Below are positions 61,903 to 64,000 of a stretch of 64,000 nucleotides of DNA, piece by piece. A model generated the notes under the pieces. That model did no database searches. It saw only the letters and a program-made list of their open reading frames with translations, and had not been told where the DNA came from. Positions within the stretch are counted from its first letter, which is position 1, and every line of letters begins with the position of its first letter. Both the position numbers and the translations under genes were made by a program. This stretch comes from Caldithrix abyssi DSM 13497. GTDB lineage: Bacteria > Calditrichota > Calditrichia > Calditrichales > Calditrichaceae. The DNA lies in the NCBI RefSeq assembly GCF_001886815.1, contig NZ_CP018099.1, positions 1,610,501 through 1,674,500 of the forward strand, in the 5' to 3' direction.

Positions 61903-64000
61903 TTAAAAATATCCGAGCTTTCTGGCCACCTCGATGGACATTTCGCTTAAAAAGTCTTTATGGTGGAAATTTTTCCAGCGCGTGGCCGCTCTGGGATCGA
62001 TTTTGCGATACAGGTAAAATTTGTAATCGCCCACCATTTGCCTATTTTTTTGCATGCCGCTGGTCATTTTATCGCCGTGATAGGGTTCTAACATCTCCGG
62101 CTCAAAAGGCAGCTTTAAAAACTGGCACAATTGGCGAATTTCTCTTTCCGGATTTTGGAGCAGATCTTCATATTTTAGTACATATTTTCGCTGTTCCGGA
62201 ATTTGACTTAAAAAGTTTATGATATTCAGATGGCTAACTAACCAGATGAGTTCGGCCAGCTGTCGTCGGGTAAAAGGATGTTCGAATTTAAAAAAGTTCT
62301 GATCCAGCCTGGCCTCCAGAAAGGAGTAAATTGTGGCGTACGGATGGCGCTGAAGATGAATGTACAGCGTGTTTTCAAATTCTTCTTCCGCACGGTTTAA
62401 AATGTTTAGATCGATGGCATAAGCGGGCGTTTTATCCACAAATAGCTGTGGATTGATCTTCATTTGCAGGCGCCTGTAAAATTCATGGGTGGAGATGTTC
62501 TGCCGGAGATAGGCGTCGTAAATTTCCTGCGCTTCCGTTTCATCGCAGTGAAAGACTTCCATTAACGTTCTGGGGATGGCTTCATTCCAGAGGAGCAGCC
62601 CGCTTTTTTCAAAAAACTCGTGTCGTTCTTTTAAAAAGTTAAAGGAGAGAAGATCCATTTCCGGCGGGGCAAAGAGCCGGGAGTGGCCTTGCAAAATGAC
62701 GCGCAGCAAGGTTGAGCCCGAGCGCGGCGGAGAGAAGATAAAAATGGCCTGCTTGTTTTTTTGTGGGGCGGTAGAAGAATCAACACGTAAGGGCACAATA
62801 ATTTTTTTAAACCGCTCCAGCGCCTCTTCCGTAAGTACAGGTTCGTTTGCAATGGCCCGCCATCTTTCTTCGGCGCAATCCTGTGGTAAAGGCGGTACCT
62901 TGCCGAATTTTTTTTCAACGAAATCGGAGAAATATTCCTGCATGAACAGGGCAAATTGTTCGACCGTGGGCGCGTAAAGCAAAACGCCGGGCGGCGGCAG
63001 GTGATGAAAGTCATCGATCAGTTGTTGAATAAAGCGCTGCGCTTTTTGATCGTCTCCGCCCCGGGCAAAAAAGTTGTCGGTAACAGAAAGTTCATCCACC
63101 TGCAGAACCTGCTTCCACAATTCTAAAATGTATTTTTCCACTTCATTTCTAGGCGGTATGATGGATGGATTGGCTTCAGGCTGCGTCATGGAAGCAGACT
63201 CGTCGTTTTCGCCTTCTTCTAACAGTTTGCTTACTTCTTCGTCGCTTAAATCTTCCAGTTCGGCCAGTAAGGATTCCAATTCTTCCGGGCTTTCCTGTTC
63301 CAGTTGCGCTTCGGCGATCTGGTTGGCAATGCCGTCAATGGTGGGATACTCGAAAAAAGTTCTGAGGGGCAGATTAACGCCAAACTCTTCCTGAATTTTT
63401 GAAACCACCTGCGTGGCCATCATGGAGTGGCCGCCCAGTTCAAAAAAGTTATCGAACACGCCAACCTGTTCAATGTTTAAAATTTCGCGCACGATTCTCG
63501 CCAACTTTTCTTCCGATTCGGTGCGCGGCGCAACAAACGGCGCGGAAGAACGAATCCTGGAAAAATCAGGTCTGGGCAGGGCATGGCGGTTGATTTTACC
63601 GGCCGGAGTGAGGGGGATTTTTTCCAGCCGGATAAAAAGAGCGGGAATCATGTACTCAGGTAAAAATTGACGTAATTTTTCTCTCAATAATTCCTGCTTT
63701 AGTTCCTGGCCGTCTTCGGCTTCGTAATAGGCCACCAGAGTTTTGTCGCGTCGCTCCACATCAAAGGCCTGCACCACGGCCTGTTTGATGCCCGGCAGTT
63801 CGTTGAGAATGGATTCGATTTCACCCAATTCAATACGAAAACCGCGGATTTTTAACTGATGGTCCACCCGTCCTAAAAATTCAATGTTGCCGTCCGCCAG
63901 AAAACGCACGCGATCGCCGGTTTTGTAAACGCGCCCTCGTTCCGGTTTTAAGGGATTGAGGACAAAACGTTCTTTTGTTAAATCGTCGCGTTTTAAATAG
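61903..64000 (-). CDS. NRPS 3' part: A(partial)-PCP-degenerate PCP-sulfotransferase; 5' end outside window
   Basis: The frame is open from the right edge (first full codon at 63999), giving 698 visible residues. They begin inside an adenylation domain just before its A8 region ('YKTGDRVRFLADGNIEFLGR'). A normal carrier follows ('DNFFELGGHSMMATQVVSKI', Ser near base 63424), then an acidic helix ('SLLAELEDLSDEEVSKLLEE'). A second carrier-like domain has no phosphopantetheine serine ('NFFARGGDDQKAQRF'). A C-terminal sulfotransferase ends the protein ('FSPPRSGSTLLRVILQGH', 'LYIHLQRHPYATIYSFLEAR'). The stop is 32 bases before the next synthetase start, so both are surely co-transcribed. The pocket residues that would show its substrate lie outside the window. 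It is the most upstream synthetase seen; more may precede it. Confidence 0.95.
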   Translation of the reverse strand, partial: YLKRDDLTKERFVLNPLKPERGRVYKTGDRVRFLADGNIEFLGRVDHQLKIRGFRIELGEIESILNELPGIKQAVVQAFDVERRDKTLVAYYEAEDGQELKQELLREKLRQFLPEYMIPALFIRLEKIPLTPAGKINRHALPRPDFSRIRSSAPFVAPRTESEEKLARIVREILNIEQVGVFDNFFELGGHSMMATQVVSKIQEEFGVNLPLRTFFEYPTIDGIANQIAEAQLEQESPEELESLLAELEDLSDEEVSKLLEEGENDESASMTQPEANPSIIPPRNEVEKYILELWKQVLQVDELSVTDNFFARGGDDQKAQRFIQQLIDDFHHLPPPGVLLYAPTVEQFALFMQEYFSDFVEKKFGKVPPLPQDCAEERWRAIANEPVLTEEALERFKKIIVPLRVDSSTAPQKNKQAIFIFSPPRSGSTLLRVILQGHSRLFAPPEMDLLSFNFLKERHEFFEKSGLLLWNEAIPRTLMEVFHCDETEAQEIYDAYLRQNISTHEFYRRLQMKINPQLFVDKTPAYAIDLNILNRAEEEFENTLYIHLQRHPYATIYSFLEARLDQNFFKFEHPFTRRQLAELIWLVSHLNIINFLSQIPEQRKYVLKYEDLLQNPEREIRQLCQFLKLPFEPEMLEPYHGDKMTSGMQKNRQMVGDYKFYLYRKIDPRAATRWKNFHHKDFLSEMSIEVARKLGYF
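61906..62765 (-). other. C-terminal sulfotransferase domain of the upstream NRPS
   Basis: About 285 residues with S-P-P-R-S-G-S-T, 'LFAPPEMDLLSFNFLKE', 'LFVDKTPAYAIDLNILN', R-H-P-Y-A-T-I-Y-S-F and 'RRQLAELIWLVSHLNI'. It aligns along its whole length with the embedded sulfotransferase of the next synthetase, so the two are close paralogues. Confidence 0.9.
62940..63165 (-). other. Serine-less carrier-like domain
   Basis: It has the length and helix pattern of a carrier protein: 'EVEKYILELWKQVLQVDELS', then 'TDNFFARGGDDQKAQRF', then 'YAPTVEQFALFMQEYF'. The position of the modified serine is Asp (codon GAT at 63049-63051, after GGC GGA GAC). It cannot be phosphopantetheinylated. It joins a normal carrier to the terminal sulfotransferase and may serve as a recruiting or spacing domain. 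Confidence 0.85.

Noticed and set aside
52892-64000. Sulfotransferase domains as artefacts of a frameshift joining separate genes
   Set aside because: Both are in one uninterrupted frame with ordinary linkers on either side; no stop codon or start signal separates them from the NRPS domains.
1-64000. Sigma54 (-24/-12) promoter controlled by the activator at 6809-8305
   Set aside because: Reading the intergenic regions by eye, I found no TGGCAC-N5-TTGC match upstream of any gene in the window.

Overview
The window is almost entirely coding on the minus strand and is dominated by a very large non-ribosomal peptide synthetase (NRPS) assembly line that enters from the right edge. Two complete secreted proteins end in a Bacteroidota/Calditrichota-type C-terminal sorting domain (T9SS type A, 'PNPFNPST' motif). 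Together with the intermediate base composition and a PEGA-domain kinase, this suggests an FCB-group bacterium. A Calditrichota relative is my best guess, by recall only.

Layout in transcription order (high to low coordinates). 64000-61903: 3' part of an NRPS gene (A-PCP-degenerate PCP-sulfotransferase). 61870-52892: NRPS C-A-PCP-sulfotransferase-C-A-PCP-E. 52802-52207: VapBC toxin-antitoxin pair with a palindromic operator. 52182-45715: NRPS C-A-PCP-C-A-PCP. 45701-45169: four-helix-bundle gene bounded by exact 25-bp inverted repeats. 45147-37249: NRPS C-A-PCP-C-A-PCP-E. 37207-35132: T9SS-cargo gene with its own promoter and terminator. 35093-28722: NRPS C-A-PCP-C-A-PCP. 28714-27584: palindromic repeat family around a DUF559 endonuclease-like gene. 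27549-13999: NRPS with four C-A-PCP modules and a terminal thioesterase. Then come a free-standing sulfotransferase, an MFS exporter, an MbtH protein, a type II thioesterase and a phosphopantetheinyl transferase (13859-9462).

The line therefore has at least 13 modules. The E-domain and first-C-domain types at the protein ends agree with gene order. Hand-read adenylation pockets suggest a peptide containing ...X-D-X-Gln-Phe-Thr-D-X-X-Phe-Orn-Asn(Asp)-Tyr-X. The unusual point is three sulfotransferases, two of them built into the megasynthases, one following a carrier-like domain without its phosphopantetheine serine. The second unusual point is that four of the five junctions between NRPS genes in the window are filled by four unrelated self-contained cassettes.

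Below 9272 is a separate group: a lipoprotein, a GAF/AAA+ sigma54-type activator, a Ser/Thr kinase with two PEGA repeats and a small membrane protein, tightly packed or overlapping. Two large secreted proteins follow, one cut by the left edge. No tRNA, rRNA, CRISPR array or insertion sequence was seen.
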